Numbered from the stretch's first letter, positions 8,434 to 18,694 are shown. The stretch is DNA of 64,000 nt from Mycolicibacterium poriferae (GCF_010728325.1 NZ_AP022570.1:2170001-2234000); one strand, 5' to 3'. Program-made: numbers and translations. The notes: a model not told the origin generated them from the letters alone.

Positions 8434-9756
8434 TCAGGCGTTGTCAGGATCGCTGAACCCCGGCACCATCTCCTCGGCGATCCGACGCGTCGGCACGTGC
8501 GCGTCGAGTTGGCAGGAGATCGCGACGATCGACGCGATCACCCGCATCGGGATCGCCAGCTTCGGCGGGATGTCCATCTGACGTGCCGCCTTGATCTGCC
8601 CGGCGGCGCGGTCGAGTTCGAGCGTGGTCATCTTCTGCAGCCAGGAGCGCTGGTAGTGGAACACCGGGACCTGCAGCGGCTCGACGTACTGCTTGAGCAT
8701 GTCGTCGATCTCGCGGGTGGAGACCTGCTGGCCCTTCTGGATGAAGCCGGCCTTCTGCATGGTGGGCAGCAGCTTGTCGTAGTTCTTGTCCACCGCGTAG
8801 CGCAGCATCTGGCCCAGCTCGACGGGCCAGCCGCCCGGCATCGGCGCCACCGCGCCGAAGTCGATGATTCCCATCTTGTCGCCGGGCAGCAGCATGAAGT
8901 TGCCGGGGTGCGCGTCACCGTGCACCATCCCCAGCCGGCGCGGTGCGTCGTCGCTGAACTCGAACAGCCGCGTCGCCATCAGGTCCCGCTGCTCCTGGGT
9001 GCCGTCGCGGATGATGTGCGACAGCGGAATGCCCTCGATCCATTCCTGGATGACGACCTTCGGGGCGCTGGCCACGATGTGCGGCACCACGAAATGCGGA
9101 TCGCCTTCATAGGCTTTGGCGAACGCGCGCTGATTGTCGGCCTCGAGCCGGTAGTCCAGTTCCATCTCGGTGCGCTCGATGAGCTCGTCGACGACGCCCT
9201 GCACATCGGCGCCCGGCGAGAGCTGCTTGAGCACACCGACCATGCGCTGCATCGTCTTCAGGTCGGCGCGCAGCGCCTCGTCGGCGCCGGGGTACTGGAT
9301 CTTGACCGCGACCTCGCGGCCGTCGGCCCACACCGCCTTGTGCACCTGGCCGATGCTGGCCGAGGCAACCGACTTGTCGTCGAACGACGCGAACCGGTCC
9401 CGCCACTTGGTGCCCAGCTGGGCGTCGAGGACGCGGTGGACCTTGGCGGCGGGCATCGGCGGCGCTTCCCGCTGCAGCTTCGTCAGCGCCTCGCGGTAGG
9501 GCTTGCCGTACTGCTCGGGGATGGCGGCTTCCATGACCGACAGGGCCTGGCCGACCTTCATCGCGCCGCCCTTGAGCTCGCCCAGGACGGTGAACAACTG
9601 CTGGGCGGCCTTGTCCATCAGTTCGGCGTTGACCTCGTCCTTCGACTTTCCGGTCAAACGCTTCCCGAAGCCCATGGCGGCCCGCCCGGCCATGCCGACC
9701 GGTAGCGAGGCCAGTTTGGCGTTCCGCGCAGCGCGCCCACGCTTGATGTCGCTCAC
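8434..9756 (-). CDS. ABC1/AarF (ADCK/UbiB) family atypical kinase
   Basis: A 440-residue ABC1 protein (Rv3197 type). After an N-terminal helical KxGQ-type region (KVGQALSVMEA) come the nucleotide-binding lysine in VAVKIQYPGA, the EWIEGIPLS segment, the catalytic loop HGDAHPGNFML and the metal-binding DFGAV. UbiB-family proteins bind ATP and are tied to isoprenoid quinone or lipid metabolism; Rv3197 has also been linked to macrolide tolerance and lies beside whiB7, as here. The frame is open to a TTG at 9804; the GTG at 9756 was preferred because it gives the basic N-terminus SDIKRGRAARNAKLA seen in the family, but neither start has a strong ribosome site. Confidence 0.83.
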   Translation of the reverse strand: MSDIKRGRAARNAKLASLPVGMAGRAAMGFGKRLTGKSKDEVNAELMDKAAQQLFTVLGELKGGAMKVGQALSVMEAAIPEQYGKPYREALTKLQREAPPMPAAKVHRVLDAQLGTKWRDRFASFDDKSVASASIGQVHKAVWADGREVAVKIQYPGADEALRADLKTMQRMVGVLKQLSPGADVQGVVDELIERTEMELDYRLEADNQRAFAKAYEGDPHFVVPHIVASAPKVVIQEWIEGIPLSHIIRDGTQEQRDLMATRLFEFSDDAPRRLGMVHGDAHPGNFMLLPGDKMGIIDFGAVAPMPGGWPVELGQMLRYAVDKNYDKLLPTMQKAGFIQKGQQVSTREIDDMLKQYVEPLQVPVFHYQRSWLQKMTTLELDRAAGQIKAARQMDIPPKLAIPMRVIASIVAISCQLDAHVPTRRIAEEMVPGFSDPDNA

Positions 9757-9813
9757 CACACCATCATCCACGACTGCGCTGAATTTCCACCAACCAGTTG
9801 GCAACGTGTGATG

Positions 9814-10617
9814 TCAGCATGAGCACTCCGGGTGGCGCGCCCACCGACGCGCCGCCAGGACACCGGCGTCGACGTCGAATTCCAGCGTGGTGTTCAACGA
9901 CGCCGGCGGTGCGCCGGCTCCGGCGTCGACCCGCAGCACGTGGCGGATCTCACGCAGTGCCAACGCCGCCGTCCCCAGGATCGTCGCCCGGTCGGCGGCC
10001 CCCACGGTCCGGCACAGCTGGGTCGCGATCGCCGGCCACGCCGGATCGCGAGCGCTGCGGTGCAGGTCGGCGCAGCGCAGGCAGCTCGTCACCCCCGGGA
10101 TGACCAGCGGCCCCACCAACCCGGTGCCGTCGCGCACCCGCACCGGCAGGTGCGCCACGCCGGCGTCGTGCAGTTTCCGCACGACCCGGGGATCGGCCAC
10201 CAGATAGTCAGTGAGCACCGCCAGGTCCGCGGTGGTGGAGGCGTGGGTGCGCATGGTGTGGCTGACCCGGGTGCCGGTGCAGCGCAGCGCCGAGATCAGC
10301 AAATCGGCCAGGGGCCCGTCGCCGTGCACCCGGACCGCCGCCGAGCGGGGGTCCGGCGAGACCGCGGTGACCAGGCCGGCGCCGATCAGATGGCTCACCA
10401 GCCCGGCCACCACCTCGGCATCGGCACCGGCGCCCAGCGCCAGCAGGTCGGGCACCGTGGCGGCGCCCTGCAGGGCGCGAAGCAGGTCAGCGACGGCGGC
10501 GGACAGGCCCGGCGGCGGGTGCACGACCACGGCGCGCCGCGGATCCCAGCCCACCTGCACCGTGCCGTCGGGGCGGGACAGGACGGGGGTGGCCGGGTTC
10601 AGCGCGTATCGCGTCAC
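9814..10617 (-). CDS. Solo TOMM-type cyclodehydratase/E1-like protein (Rv3196 type)
   Basis: A 267-residue protein resembling the precursor-binding, E1-like partner of azoline-forming (TOMM) enzymes. The first about 85 residues fit a winged-helix leader-peptide recognition domain; the middle resembles a degenerate ThiF fold; GPLVIPGVTSCLRCADLHR (CLRC at 179-182) and the C-terminal HPECSC supply two cysteine pairs typical of the structural zinc site. No YcaO cyclodehydratase, dehydrogenase or precursor peptide is nearby. It lies between the ABC1 kinase and DUF2342 genes on the same strand, as in M. tuberculosis, so the three may act together. Its substrate is unknown. Confidence 0.7.
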   Translation of the reverse strand: MTRYALNPATPVLSRPDGTVQVGWDPRRAVVVHPPPGLSAAVADLLRALQGAATVPDLLALGAGADAEVVAGLVSHLIGAGLVTAVSPDPRSAAVRVHGDGPLADLLISALRCTGTRVSHTMRTHASTTADLAVLTDYLVADPRVVRKLHDAGVAHLPVRVRDGTGLVGPLVIPGVTSCLRCADLHRSARDPAWPAIATQLCRTVGAADRATILGTAALALREIRHVLRVDAGAGAPPASLNTTLEFDVDAGVLAARRWARHPECSC

Positions 10618-10669
10618 CCCTCGACGCTGTCATGCCGGCCCGGCCGCGAACCGGGTTATCCACAGGGGA

Positions 10670-12055
10670 TCAGTGGTCGCGAGGCTCGTCCGGGTTGTCG
10701 GGCCCCCCGGCGTCTTTCTGGATGTCGCGCTCGAGGTCGGAGATCGCCTCTTCGAGAGCGCTGTCCATTCCGCTGGTGTCGCCGCCGATCATGCGGTCGA
10801 TGAAGCCGGCGGGCTCGTCGAGGTCCGAGGAGTCGGGCAGCAGATCCGGGTGCTGCCACACCCCGTCGCGGGCGTCGGAGCCGACCGCCTCGGTCAGCCG
10901 TGTCCACAGATCGGCCGCCTCGCGCATCTTGCGGGGCCGTAGCTCCAGTCCGACCAAGGTGGCGAACGTCTGCTCGGCCGGTCCGCCGGTGGCGCGCCGT
11001 CGGCGCAACGTCTCGCTCAGCGCCGACGCCCCGGGAATCCGGTCTCCCAGCGCCTCGGCGACCACGGTCTGCACCCAGCCCTCGATCAGAGCCAGCAGGG
11101 TCTCCAGCCGTTCGAGCGCCGCGGTCTGCTCGGGAGTGGCCTTGGGCTCGAAGATGCCCTGATTGAGCAGGTTCTCCATCTCCGACGGATCGGACAGCGA
11201 GGCCGGGTTGAACCCGCGCGCGAGCTCCTCGATACCGCTCATGTCGATCTTGGTGCCCCGCGCGAACGCCTCGACGGCGTTGAGCAGCTGCGTCGACAGC
11301 CACGGCACGTGGCTGAACAAGCGGTGGTGGGCGGCTTCGCGCGCCGCCAGGAAGGTGACGATCTCGCTGCGCGGCTGCTCCAAACCGTCGGCCAGCGCCT
11401 CGATCGCCTCGGGCATCAGGGCGGCCACCCCCTTGGGTCCCAGCGGCAGCCCGATGTCGGTGGAGGTCAGCACCTCCTTGGACAGTTTGCCCAACGCCTG
11501 GCCGAGCTGCGAGCCGAACGCCATGCCGCCCATCTGCGACATCATCGACATCAGCGGGCCGGCCATCGCCTTGGCCTCCTCGGGCAGCGCCTCGGCCCAG
11601 ACGGTGGACAGTTGTTCGGCGACCGGGTCGCACAGCCGCTTCCAGGTCTCCAGCGTGTTGTCGATCCAGTCGGTCGGCGTCCACGCCGCCGCGCTGGTGG
11701 TGCCGGCCGGGAGCGCGGTCGCACCGTCCAGCCAGGTCTCGGCCAGGCGCACCGCGTCGGTGATCGCCGCGGACGTCTTCTCCGGTACCGGGGCGACGAA
11801 GCCGATGGAACTGGACGCCAGCTGGCGGGCCAGGTCGTAGTTGACCGGGCCGGAGGACTTGCCGGTGGCCATCGCGCTGCCTGCGCCGCTGAACATCTCA
11901 CCGAGTTTGGAGAACATCTGCCCCAGCTGCGACATGTCGAATTGGCCGCCGCCGAGACCGAACGGGTCGCCGCCGGGCCCGGACCCGGACTCCCGGTTGC
12001 GTTTGTCGCGGTCGGGGTCGTCGCCGGACGAGAAGCCAAAAGGCAGGTCAGACAT
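10670..12055 (-). CDS. DUF2342 zinc-metalloprotease-like protein
   Basis: A 461-residue protein of the DUF2342 family (Rv3195). The N-terminus is glycine- and charge-rich; the central part carries REAAHHRLFSHVPWL, the histidine motif by which the family was assigned as a zinc-dependent metallopeptidase; the remainder is helical. Proteolytic activity has not, to my knowledge, been established for this subfamily. The ATG at 12055 (MSDLPFGF) was chosen over an in-frame start 18 bases upstream. It is the first of three co-directional genes (DUF2342, E1-like, ABC1 kinase) with gaps of 52 and 57 bases, suggesting one transcript. Confidence 0.8.
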   Translation of the reverse strand: MSDLPFGFSSGDDPDRDKRNRESGSGPGGDPFGLGGGQFDMSQLGQMFSKLGEMFSGAGSAMATGKSSGPVNYDLARQLASSSIGFVAPVPEKTSAAITDAVRLAETWLDGATALPAGTTSAAAWTPTDWIDNTLETWKRLCDPVAEQLSTVWAEALPEEAKAMAGPLMSMMSQMGGMAFGSQLGQALGKLSKEVLTSTDIGLPLGPKGVAALMPEAIEALADGLEQPRSEIVTFLAAREAAHHRLFSHVPWLSTQLLNAVEAFARGTKIDMSGIEELARGFNPASLSDPSEMENLLNQGIFEPKATPEQTAALERLETLLALIEGWVQTVVAEALGDRIPGASALSETLRRRRATGGPAEQTFATLVGLELRPRKMREAADLWTRLTEAVGSDARDGVWQHPDLLPDSSDLDEPAGFIDRMIGGDTSGMDSALEEAISDLERDIQKDAGGPDNPDEPRDH

Positions 12056-12210
12056 GACTCCAACGGTACTCACCAGGCCCGCCGGGCGCGGGCCCGCGGG
12101 TCACGCTCTGAGTGAACCGCCGGGTTCGGGGAGGTCGACGGCGTGATCGCCGCCGGTGCGGGGTGTCACCGGGGCGGGGCCGCACGGGGTGAACCTTTAC
12201 TGTGGGCGGC

Positions 12211-13233
12211 GTGAACAGGCGGATTTCGACCCTTGCCGTGGCGCTGGTGCCGATCATGATCTTCGGCGCGCTGCTGTGGCTCGTGACGGTGCCGTACGTC
12301 GCGCTGGGGCCCGGCCCGACGTTCAATACCCTCGGCGAGGTCGAGGGTATGGAGGTCGTCGACATCGAGGGGACCGAGGTCCACCCCACCTCGGGGCATC
12401 TGAACATGACCACGGTGTCGCAGCGCGATCAGCTCTCGCTGCTGCAGGCGCTGGTGTTCTGGGCGTCCGGACGCGACCAGCTGGTCCCGCGTGACCTCGT
12501 CTACCCGCCGAACCGCACCCGCGAAGAGGTCGAAGAAGCCAACACCCGTGACTTCCGCGAGTCCGAGGACAGCGCCGAATACGCCGCGCTGCACTATCTG
12601 GACTACCCGATGGCCATCACCGTCGAGAGCATCGACGAGGAAGGCCCGTCGAAGGGCAAGCTGCAGGGCGGCGACGCCATCGACGCGGTGAACAACACCC
12701 CGGTGGCCGACCTGGAGGAATTCCAGGCGCTGATGGCCGACACGAAACCGGGGGAGACGATCGTCGTCGACTACCGCCGCAAGAACGCCCCGGCCGGCAC
12801 CACCGAGATCACCCTCGGTGAGCACCCCGACGGCGACAAGGGCTTTCTCGGGGTCAACGTGCTCGACGCTCCGTGGGCGCCGTTCACCATCGAGTTCAAT
12901 TTGGCCAACATCGGCGGGCCGTCGGCCGGGCTGATGTTCAGCCTGGCCGTGGTCGACAAACTGACCACCGGGGACCTCAACGGCTCGAAGTTCGTCGCCG
13001 GCACCGGAACGATCAGCGGTGACGGCGAGGTCGGCGCGATCGGCGGCATCACCCACAAGATCGTCGCCGCCGAAGACGCGGGTGCGACGGTGTTCCTGGT
13101 GCCCGCCGACAACTGCGACGAGGCCAAGACCTCCGACGCCGACGGCATCGAGCTGCTCAAGGTGGACACGTTGAAGCGCGCGATAGATTCTTTGCGGGAA
13201 CTTTCCGCTGGTGGCGAACCTCCTCGCTGCTAG
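12211..13233 (+). CDS. Membrane-anchored PDZ and Lon-like serine protease (Rv3194c type)
   Basis: A 340-residue protein with an N-terminal signal anchor (ISTLAVALVPIMIFGALLWL, about 5-27), a long linker, a PDZ domain (about 135-205) and a C-terminal Lon-type proteolytic domain. The catalytic dyad is visible: Ser238 in GGPSAGLMF and Lys283 in GGITHKIVAAEDAG. The layout puts the active site outside the membrane, as in the YlbL/Rv3194c family. The GTG at 12211 gives exactly 340 residues, the length of Rv3194c; an in-frame GTG nine bases earlier is possible. Divergent from DUF2342 with 155 bases between, and 78 bases upstream of the UPF0182 gene. Confidence 0.88.
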   Translation: MNRRISTLAVALVPIMIFGALLWLVTVPYVALGPGPTFNTLGEVEGMEVVDIEGTEVHPTSGHLNMTTVSQRDQLSLLQALVFWASGRDQLVPRDLVYPPNRTREEVEEANTRDFRESEDSAEYAALHYLDYPMAITVESIDEEGPSKGKLQGGDAIDAVNNTPVADLEEFQALMADTKPGETIVVDYRRKNAPAGTTEITLGEHPDGDKGFLGVNVLDAPWAPFTIEFNLANIGGPSAGLMFSLAVVDKLTTGDLNGSKFVAGTGTISGDGEVGAIGGITHKIVAAEDAGATVFLVPADNCDEAKTSDADGIELLKVDTLKRAIDSLRELSAGGEPPRC

Positions 13234-13311
13234 CCGACCGCTCGCGCAGGCATGCGTAGAGTTGGGTCCACCTGAACAACTGCTGGGAATGTTCGAGACT
13301 GGAGTGATCGA

Positions 13312-16300
13312 GTGGGTATGCGGCCCGCGGCGAAAATGCCGAAGCTGACCCGACGGAGTCGGATCTGGATCGCGGTCGCGGTGGCCGCGGTGCTGTTGTT
13401 GCTCATCGGTCCACGGTTCGTGGACACCTACGTCGACTGGTTGTGGTTCGGCGAACTGGGCTATCGATCGGTGTGGACCACTCAGGTGGTCACCCGGTTG
13501 GTCATCTTCCTCGTCGTCACGGCGCTCGTCGGCGGCGTGGTGTTCGCCGCGCTGGCGCTGGCCTACCGCACCCGGCCGGTGTTCGTGCCGACCGCCGGTC
13601 CCAACGACCCTGTGGCGCGCTACCGCACCGCGGTGATGTCGCGGCTGCGTCTGGTCGGCATCGGGGTGCCGGTGTTCGTCGGTGTGATGGCCGGCTTCGT
13701 CGCGCAGAGCTACTGGGACCGCGTGCAGCTGTTCCTGCACGGCGGCAGCTTCGGCGTCACCGACCCGCAGTTCGGCATCGATCTCGGCTTCTACGCGTTC
13801 GACCTGCCGTTCTACCGCCTGGTGCTGTCCTATCTGATGGTCGCGACGTTCCTGGCGTTCATCGCGAACCTGCTGGGTCACTACCTGTTCGGCGGGATCC
13901 GGTTGTCGGGCCGCACCGGTGCGGTCAGCAAGGCCGCCCGCATCCAGTTGATTTCGCTGGTCGGTACGTTCGTCCTGCTCAAGGCCGTGGCGTACTGGCT
14001 GGACCGTTACGAACTGCTCAGCCACACCCGCGGCGGTAAGCCGTTCACCGGCGCCGGCTACACCGACATCAACGCCGTGCTGCCCGCCAAGCTCATCCTG
14101 ATGGCGATCGCCATCATCTGCGCGATCGCCGTGTTCTCCGCGATCTTCCTGCGCGACCTGCGGATCCCGGCGATCGGCGTCGTCCTGTTGCTGCTGTCGT
14201 CGCTGGTCGTCGGCGCCGGCTGGCCGCTGGTCGTGGAGCAGATCAGCGTCCGGCCCAACGCCGCGCAGAAGGAAAGCGAATACATCGGCCGCAGTATCAC
14301 CGCGACCCGGCAGGCTTACGGGCTGACCGACGAGCACGTCACCTACCGCGACTATCCGGGTGACGCGCCGGCGTCCGCGCAGCAGGTGGCCGCCGATCGC
14401 GCCACCACGTCGAACATCCGTGTGCTCGACCCCAACATCGTCAGCCCGGCGTTCACCCAGTTCCAGCAGGGGAAGAACTTCTACTACTTCCCCGACCAGC
14501 TGAACATGGACCGCTACCGCGACGAGGACGGCAACCTGCGTGACTACGTGGTGGCCGTGCGTGAGCTCAATCCGGACCGCTTGATCGACAACCAGCGCGA
14601 CTGGATCAACCGGCACACCGTCTACACCCATGGCAACGGCTTCATCGCCTCGCCGGCCAACACGGTGCGTGGCGTGGCCAACGATCCCAACCAGAACGGC
14701 GGGTATCCGGAGTTCCTGGCCAGCGTCGTCGGGGCTGACGGCGAGGTGATCTCACCCGGGCCGGCACCGCTGGCACAGCCGCGCATCTATTACGGTCCGG
14801 TCATCTCCAACACCCCGGCCGACTACGCGATCGTCGGTGAGAACGGTGCGCCGCGCGAGTACGACTACGAAACCAACGTGGCGACCCGTAACTACACCTA
14901 CACCGGCAGCGGCGGGGTGGACATCGGCAACCTGTTCACCCGAAGCCTGTTCGCCGCCAAGTACGCCGAACGCAACTTCCTGTTCTCCGATGTCATCAAC
15001 GAGAACAGCAAGATCCTGTTCAAGCGCAATCCTGCTGACCGGGTCAAAGCGGTCGCGCCGTGGCTGACCACCGATACCGCGATGTATCCGGCGATCGTCA
15101 ACGAGCGGGTCGTGTGGATCCTGGACGGCTACACGACGCTGGACAACTATCCGTACTCGGAGTCGATGTCGTTGTCGTCGGCCACCACCGACTCCAACGA
15201 GGTGGCGCTGAACCGGCTGCAGCCCGACAAGCAGGTGTCCTACATCCGCAACTCGGTCAAGGCGACCGTCGACGCCTACGACGGCACCGTCACGCTCTAT
15301 GCGCAGGACGAGAGCGACCCGGTGCTGCAGGCCTGGATGAAGGTGTTCCCGGACACGGTGCAGCCCAAGAGCGCCATCTCCCCGGAGCTGCAGGACCATC
15401 TGCGCTACCCGGAGGACCTGTTCAAGGTGCAGCGCGCGCTGCTGGCCAAGTACCACGTCGACGATCCGGTGACGTTCTTCTCGACGTCGGACTTCTGGGA
15501 CGTGCCGCTGGACCCCAACCCGACGGCCAGCAGCTATCAGCCGCCGTATTACATCGTGGCCAAGAGCCTGGCCGAGAACAACAACGACGCCTCGTTCCAG
15601 CTGACCAGCGCCATGAACAGGTTCCGGCGTGACTTCCTGGCGGCCTACATCAGCGCGAGCTCGGACCCCGAAACCTACGGAAAGCTCACGGTCTTGACGG
15701 TTCCGGGCCAGGTCAACGGCCCGAAGCTGGCGTTCAACGCGATCAGCACCGACACCACGGTGTCGCAGGAACTCGGTCTGATCGGACGCGACGGCCAGAA
15801 CCGCATCCGGTGGGGCAACCTGTTGACCTTGCCGATGGCCGAGGGTGGTCTGCTGTACGTGGCGCCGGTGTATGCCTCGCCGGGCACCAGTGACGTCGCC
15901 TCGTCGTACCCGCGCCTGATCCGTGTGGCGATGATGTACAACGACCAGATCGGTTTCGGTCCGACTGTGCGCGATGCGCTGATCGACCTGTTCGGGCCGG
16001 GGGCCGACCGGACCGCCACCGGGCCCGCGCCGACCAACGGACCGGCCGGGGAGCCGGCCGCGTCGCGCACACCCGGCAATGGTTCGGCACCGGAGGCGCC
16101 GCAGAACCAGAGTGTGACCCCGCCGGAGGCGACTCCGGACGCGCCACCGCCCGCTGCTGCGGTGCCGAGCGGTCCCACCGAGCTGTCGGCTGCGAAATCC
16201 GCTGCGCTGCAGGAGGTCAACTCGGCGCTGGAAGCGGTGCAGGACGCGCAGCGCAACGGGGACTTCGCCCAGTATGGTGAGGCGCTGCAACGTCTGAACG

Positions 16301-16332
16301 ACGCGATGGACGAGTACCAGTCAGCCGACTGA
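13312..16332 (+). CDS. UPF0182 large integral membrane protein (Rv3193c type)
   Basis: A 1006-residue protein of the UPF0182 family, widely conserved in actinobacteria and cyanobacteria but without a defined function. The first about 320 residues hold seven hydrophobic segments separated by short loops (for example [57 protein letters not shown]); the rest is a large soluble domain, probably outside the membrane, with many conserved Tyr/Asp motifs such as [11 protein letters not shown]. The C-terminus has a Pro/Ala-rich linker (about 895-955) then a short helical tail. It follows the PDZ protease in the same direction, as in M. tuberculosis. Confidence 0.9.
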   Translation: MGMRPAAKMPKLTRRSRIWIAVAVAAVLLLLIGPRFVDTYVDWLWFGELGYRSVWTTQVVTRLVIFLVVTALVGGVVFAALALAYRTRPVFVPTAGPNDPVARYRTAVMSRLRLVGIGVPVFVGVMAGFVAQSYWDRVQLFLHGGSFGVTDPQFGIDLGFYAFDLPFYRLVLSYLMVATFLAFIANLLGHYLFGGIRLSGRTGAVSKAARIQLISLVGTFVLLKAVAYWLDRYELLSHTRGGKPFTGAGYTDINAVLPAKLILMAIAIICAIAVFSAIFLRDLRIPAIGVVLLLLSSLVVGAGWPLVVEQISVRPNAAQKESEYIGRSITATRQAYGLTDEHVTYRDYPGDAPASAQQVAADRATTSNIRVLDPNIVSPAFTQFQQGKNFYYFPDQLNMDRYRDEDGNLRDYVVAVRELNPDRLIDNQRDWINRHTVYTHGNGFIASPANTVRGVANDPNQNGGYPEFLASVVGADGEVISPGPAPLAQPRIYYGPVISNTPADYAIVGENGAPREYDYETNVATRNYTYTGSGGVDIGNLFTRSLFAAKYAERNFLFSDVINENSKILFKRNPADRVKAVAPWLTTDTAMYPAIVNERVVWILDGYTTLDNYPYSESMSLSSATTDSNEVALNRLQPDKQVSYIRNSVKATVDAYDGTVTLYAQDESDPVLQAWMKVFPDTVQPKSAISPELQDHLRYPEDLFKVQRALLAKYHVDDPVTFFSTSDFWDVPLDPNPTASSYQPPYYIVAKSLAENNNDASFQLTSAMNRFRRDFLAAYISASSDPETYGKLTVLTVPGQVNGPKLAFNAISTDTTVSQELGLIGRDGQNRIRWGNLLTLPMAEGGLLYVAPVYASPGTSDVASSYPRLIRVAMMYNDQIGFGPTVRDALIDLFGPGADRTATGPAPTNGPAGEPAASRTPGNGSAPEAPQNQSVTPPEATPDAPPPAAAVPSGPTELSAAKSAALQEVNSALEAVQDAQRNGDFAQYGEALQRLNDAMDEYQSAD

Positions 16333-16340
16333 GGCACCGC

Positions 16341-16374
16341 ATGGTCGGCGCTGCGCCACTGCAGCGCCGACCAT
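16341..16374 (+). terminator. Terminator after the UPF0182 gene
   Basis: A perfect 14-bp stem, ATGGTCGGCGCTGC (16341-16354) and GCAGCGCCGACCAT (16361-16374), with a six-base loop and TGCTCT after it. It begins nine bases after the stop codon. Confidence 0.85.
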
Positions 16375-16453
16375 TGCTCTGACCCCGGCGGGGGAGGACC
16401 ATGGGAACGGTCCGGCAGCGCCGCCGTGACGCTGCCGCCGACCATGGAGGCAG

Positions 16454-17077
16454 ATGATGCATGCACGCAGTTACACCATTCACGCGCGATCCTCGGCGCT
16501 CGACGCCGGGATCGAGTACATCCACGACACGGTGTGGCCTGCCCTGAGCGGTCTCGACGGCTACGTCGGTCTGTCGCTGCTGGTGGACCGCCTGACCGGG
16601 CGCTGTATCGCGACCACGGCGTGGCGCACCGAAGAGGCGATGAACGCCAGCCGCCGGCCCACCCAGGAGATGCGCGACCGCGTGGCCCACATCCTCGGCG
16701 GCAGCCCCACCGTCGACGAGTGGGAGATCGCCGCGCTGCACCGCGAGAACCACTCGGGGCCGGGCGCCTGCGTGCGGGTGACATGGGCGCGCGTCGAACC
16801 CGAGCTGGCCGAGCGCGCCATCGACGGCTACCGACTTGCCACCATCCCCGCCCTGACGGAACTGGACGGGTTCTGCAGCGCCAGCCTGCTGGTGGACCGG
16901 GACTCGGGCTTCGGGGTCGCCTCGGCGGCGTTCGACAGCCCGGAGGCGCTGCGGGCCAGTCGCATCGCGTCGGACGCGATCAAGCTGGCGACGGTCCGAG
17001 ACACCGGTGCCGAGGTGATCGACGAGTGTGAGTTCGACCTGGTGCTGGCACACCTGAGAGTGCCCGAGATGGCCTAG
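16454..17077 (+). CDS. Tandem antibiotic-biosynthesis-monooxygenase-like (dimeric alpha/beta barrel) protein
   Basis: A 207-residue protein made of two similar halves, each about 100 residues. Each half has a WPAL-or-IPAL helix start, an L-DGF/GYxG-xSLLVDRxxG strand pair and an AxxS-EAxxASR helix, the pattern of the ferredoxin-like ABM/dimeric alpha-beta barrel fold. Compare GLDGYVGLSLLVDRLTG in the first half with ELDGFCSASLLVDRDSG in the second. Such proteins include monooxygenases and heme-degrading enzymes, but many are uncharacterised and no catalytic residue can be assigned here. A GGAGG ribosome site precedes the ATG pair at 16454 and 16457. It stands alone behind a terminator. Confidence 0.7.
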   Translation: MMHARSYTIHARSSALDAGIEYIHDTVWPALSGLDGYVGLSLLVDRLTGRCIATTAWRTEEAMNASRRPTQEMRDRVAHILGGSPTVDEWEIAALHRENHSGPGACVRVTWARVEPELAERAIDGYRLATIPALTELDGFCSASLLVDRDSGFGVASAAFDSPEALRASRIASDAIKLATVRDTGAEVIDECEFDLVLAHLRVPEMA

Positions 17078-17236
17078 TCGTGAATCCGGCGCGCTACGCG
17101 ACTCCCAGCGTCGTATTGCGCGCCGAATCCCCAGGTCGAGAGCTTGGGGTGCGCTTGGTCTCGGCGCGCCAAGTGTCTTCCAAGTCGGGTCGGCGATGCT
17201 TCTCTCCACGCACATCTTGTTGGGGAGAGGACCTCG

Positions 17237-18616
17237 ATGACCGTACCGACCGACCTGAGCCGCGCCGAGACGCTGCGCACACTGCGCGAGCAGGTCAACA
17301 CGCACGTGGCATTGCCCGGTGAACCCGGCTACGAGCGGTGCATACCGTGGAATGTGGCTGCGGCCATCACGCCGGCGGCAGTGGTGCTGGCGACCACACC
17401 CGAGGACGTGGCGGGCACCGTCCGTTTCGCCGCCGAACACGGCTTCACCGTCACGGTGCAGTCCACCGGTCACGGCGCCGTCGGCATCGGCGCCGAGACC
17501 ATCCTGGTGCAGGCGTCGGCGATGAAGCACTGCGAGATCGACGTCTCGAATCGCACCGCCCGGGTGGGCGCGGGGGCGCGATGGCAGGACGTCATCGCCG
17601 CGGCGGCACCGCACGGTCTCGCGCCGCTGTGTGGTTCATCGCCCAGCGTGGGCGTGGTGGGCTTCCTGACCGGCTGCGGCATCGGGCCGCTGGTGCGCAC
17701 GGTGGGGCTGTCGTCGGATCACGTGCGGGCCTTCGACGTGGTGATCGGCTCGGGGCAGCTGCTGCGCGTGACGCCGGAGGAGAACGCCGACCTGTTCTGG
17801 GGTCTGCGCGGGGGCAAGGCCACCCTCGGCATCGTCACCGCCGTCGAGATCGAGTTGCCCTACATCCCCGAGTTCTACGGCGGGGCGGTGTATTTCGACG
17901 GTGTCGACGCCGCCGTGGTTCTCCACGAGTGGCGCCGCTGGAGCGCCGGCCTGCCGGAGACGGTCAACACCTCGATCGCCATCCAGCAGCTGCCGCCACT
18001 GCCCGGGGTGCCCGAGCCGCTGGCCGGCCGGATGACCGTGGCCGTGCGCTACACCGCCGTCGGTGATTTCGCCGAGGCCGAGCGTCTGTTGGCGCCGATG
18101 CGGGCCGCCGCGACGCCGCTGATGGACAGCGTCGCGGTGTTGCCGTACGCGGCGATCGGTGCGGTGCATGCCGACCCCGTCGACCCGATGCCGGTCATCG
18201 AGGACCAGGCGTTGCTCTCGGAGCTGCCGGCCGAGGCCGTCGATGCGCTCCTGGCCGTGGCGGGCCCCGGGTCGGGTTCACCGCAGGTGATCGTCGAATT
18301 GCGCATGCTGGGTGGGGCATTCGGCCGTCCGGCGGCGCACCGCAGCGCGTTCTGCCATCGCAACGCCGCCTACGCGTTGACGGTGATCGGCGCCCCGATG
18401 CCCGACACCGCGGCGATGGTGGCCGAGCACGCCACCGCCGTGGCGGCGGCGGTGGCGCCGTGGTCGACGGGCGGGCAGATGCCCAACTTCGCCCCGTCGT
18501 ACGACCCGGCACGTCCGTCGCGGGTCTACAACGACGACACCCGGCACTGGCTGGCCGCGCTGGCCGACCGCTACGACCCGGCCCGGGTGCTCGCCACCGG
18601 GCAGGTGGTGCGCTGA
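17237..18616 (+). CDS. FAD-binding PCMH/BBE-type oxidoreductase
   Basis: A 459-residue flavoprotein of the berberine-bridge/PCMH family. The N-terminal FAD domain shows AVVLATTPEDVAGTVRFA, the STGHG loop (the His is the usual 8-alpha-histidyl attachment site) and PSVGVVGFLTGCGIGPLVRTVGLSSDHV; the C-terminus carries the BBE motif RVYNDDTRHWLAALADRYDP. The second attachment cysteine of bicovalent members appears replaced by serine (GSSPSVG), so single covalent attachment is inferred. Such enzymes oxidise sugars, alcohols or alkaloid-like substrates; the substrate here is unknown. The start at 17237 follows a strong GGGGAGAGG site; upstream in-frame codons to 17144 look non-coding. Confidence 0.82.
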   Translation: MTVPTDLSRAETLRTLREQVNTHVALPGEPGYERCIPWNVAAAITPAAVVLATTPEDVAGTVRFAAEHGFTVTVQSTGHGAVGIGAETILVQASAMKHCEIDVSNRTARVGAGARWQDVIAAAAPHGLAPLCGSSPSVGVVGFLTGCGIGPLVRTVGLSSDHVRAFDVVIGSGQLLRVTPEENADLFWGLRGGKATLGIVTAVEIELPYIPEFYGGAVYFDGVDAAVVLHEWRRWSAGLPETVNTSIAIQQLPPLPGVPEPLAGRMTVAVRYTAVGDFAEAERLLAPMRAAATPLMDSVAVLPYAAIGAVHADPVDPMPVIEDQALLSELPAEAVDALLAVAGPGSGSPQVIVELRMLGGAFGRPAAHRSAFCHRNAAYALTVIGAPMPDTAAMVAEHATAVAAAVAPWSTGGQMPNFAPSYDPARPSRVYNDDTRHWLAALADRYDPARVLATGQVVR

Positions 18617-18635
18617 GATCTGCCTCACCTTTCCG

Positions 18636-18694
18636 CGAGCGTGCGGTTCTGCGGCGGACACACTTCCCGAAAACCCGTCGTCAGCGCACGCTCG
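18636..18694. repeat. Palindromic intergenic element, 10-bp arms
   Basis: CGAGCGTGCG (18636-18645) and CGCACGCTCG (18685-18694) form perfect inverted arms around a 39-base loop. It lies just behind the flavoprotein gene and ahead of the initiator tRNA, and resembles the element at 5069-5131 in both arm sequence and intergenic placing. Confidence 0.6.

Noticed and set aside
9757..9804. TTG start for the ABC1 kinase at 9804
   Set aside because: The extra 16 residues are not family-like and there is no ribosome-binding sequence; GTG at 9756 fits better, though not proven.
12166..14631. An 821-codon open frame on the minus strand
   Set aside because: Antisense to the PDZ protease and UPF0182 genes. 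Its predicted protein is a low-complexity mix of His, Asp, Arg and Gln without any motif.
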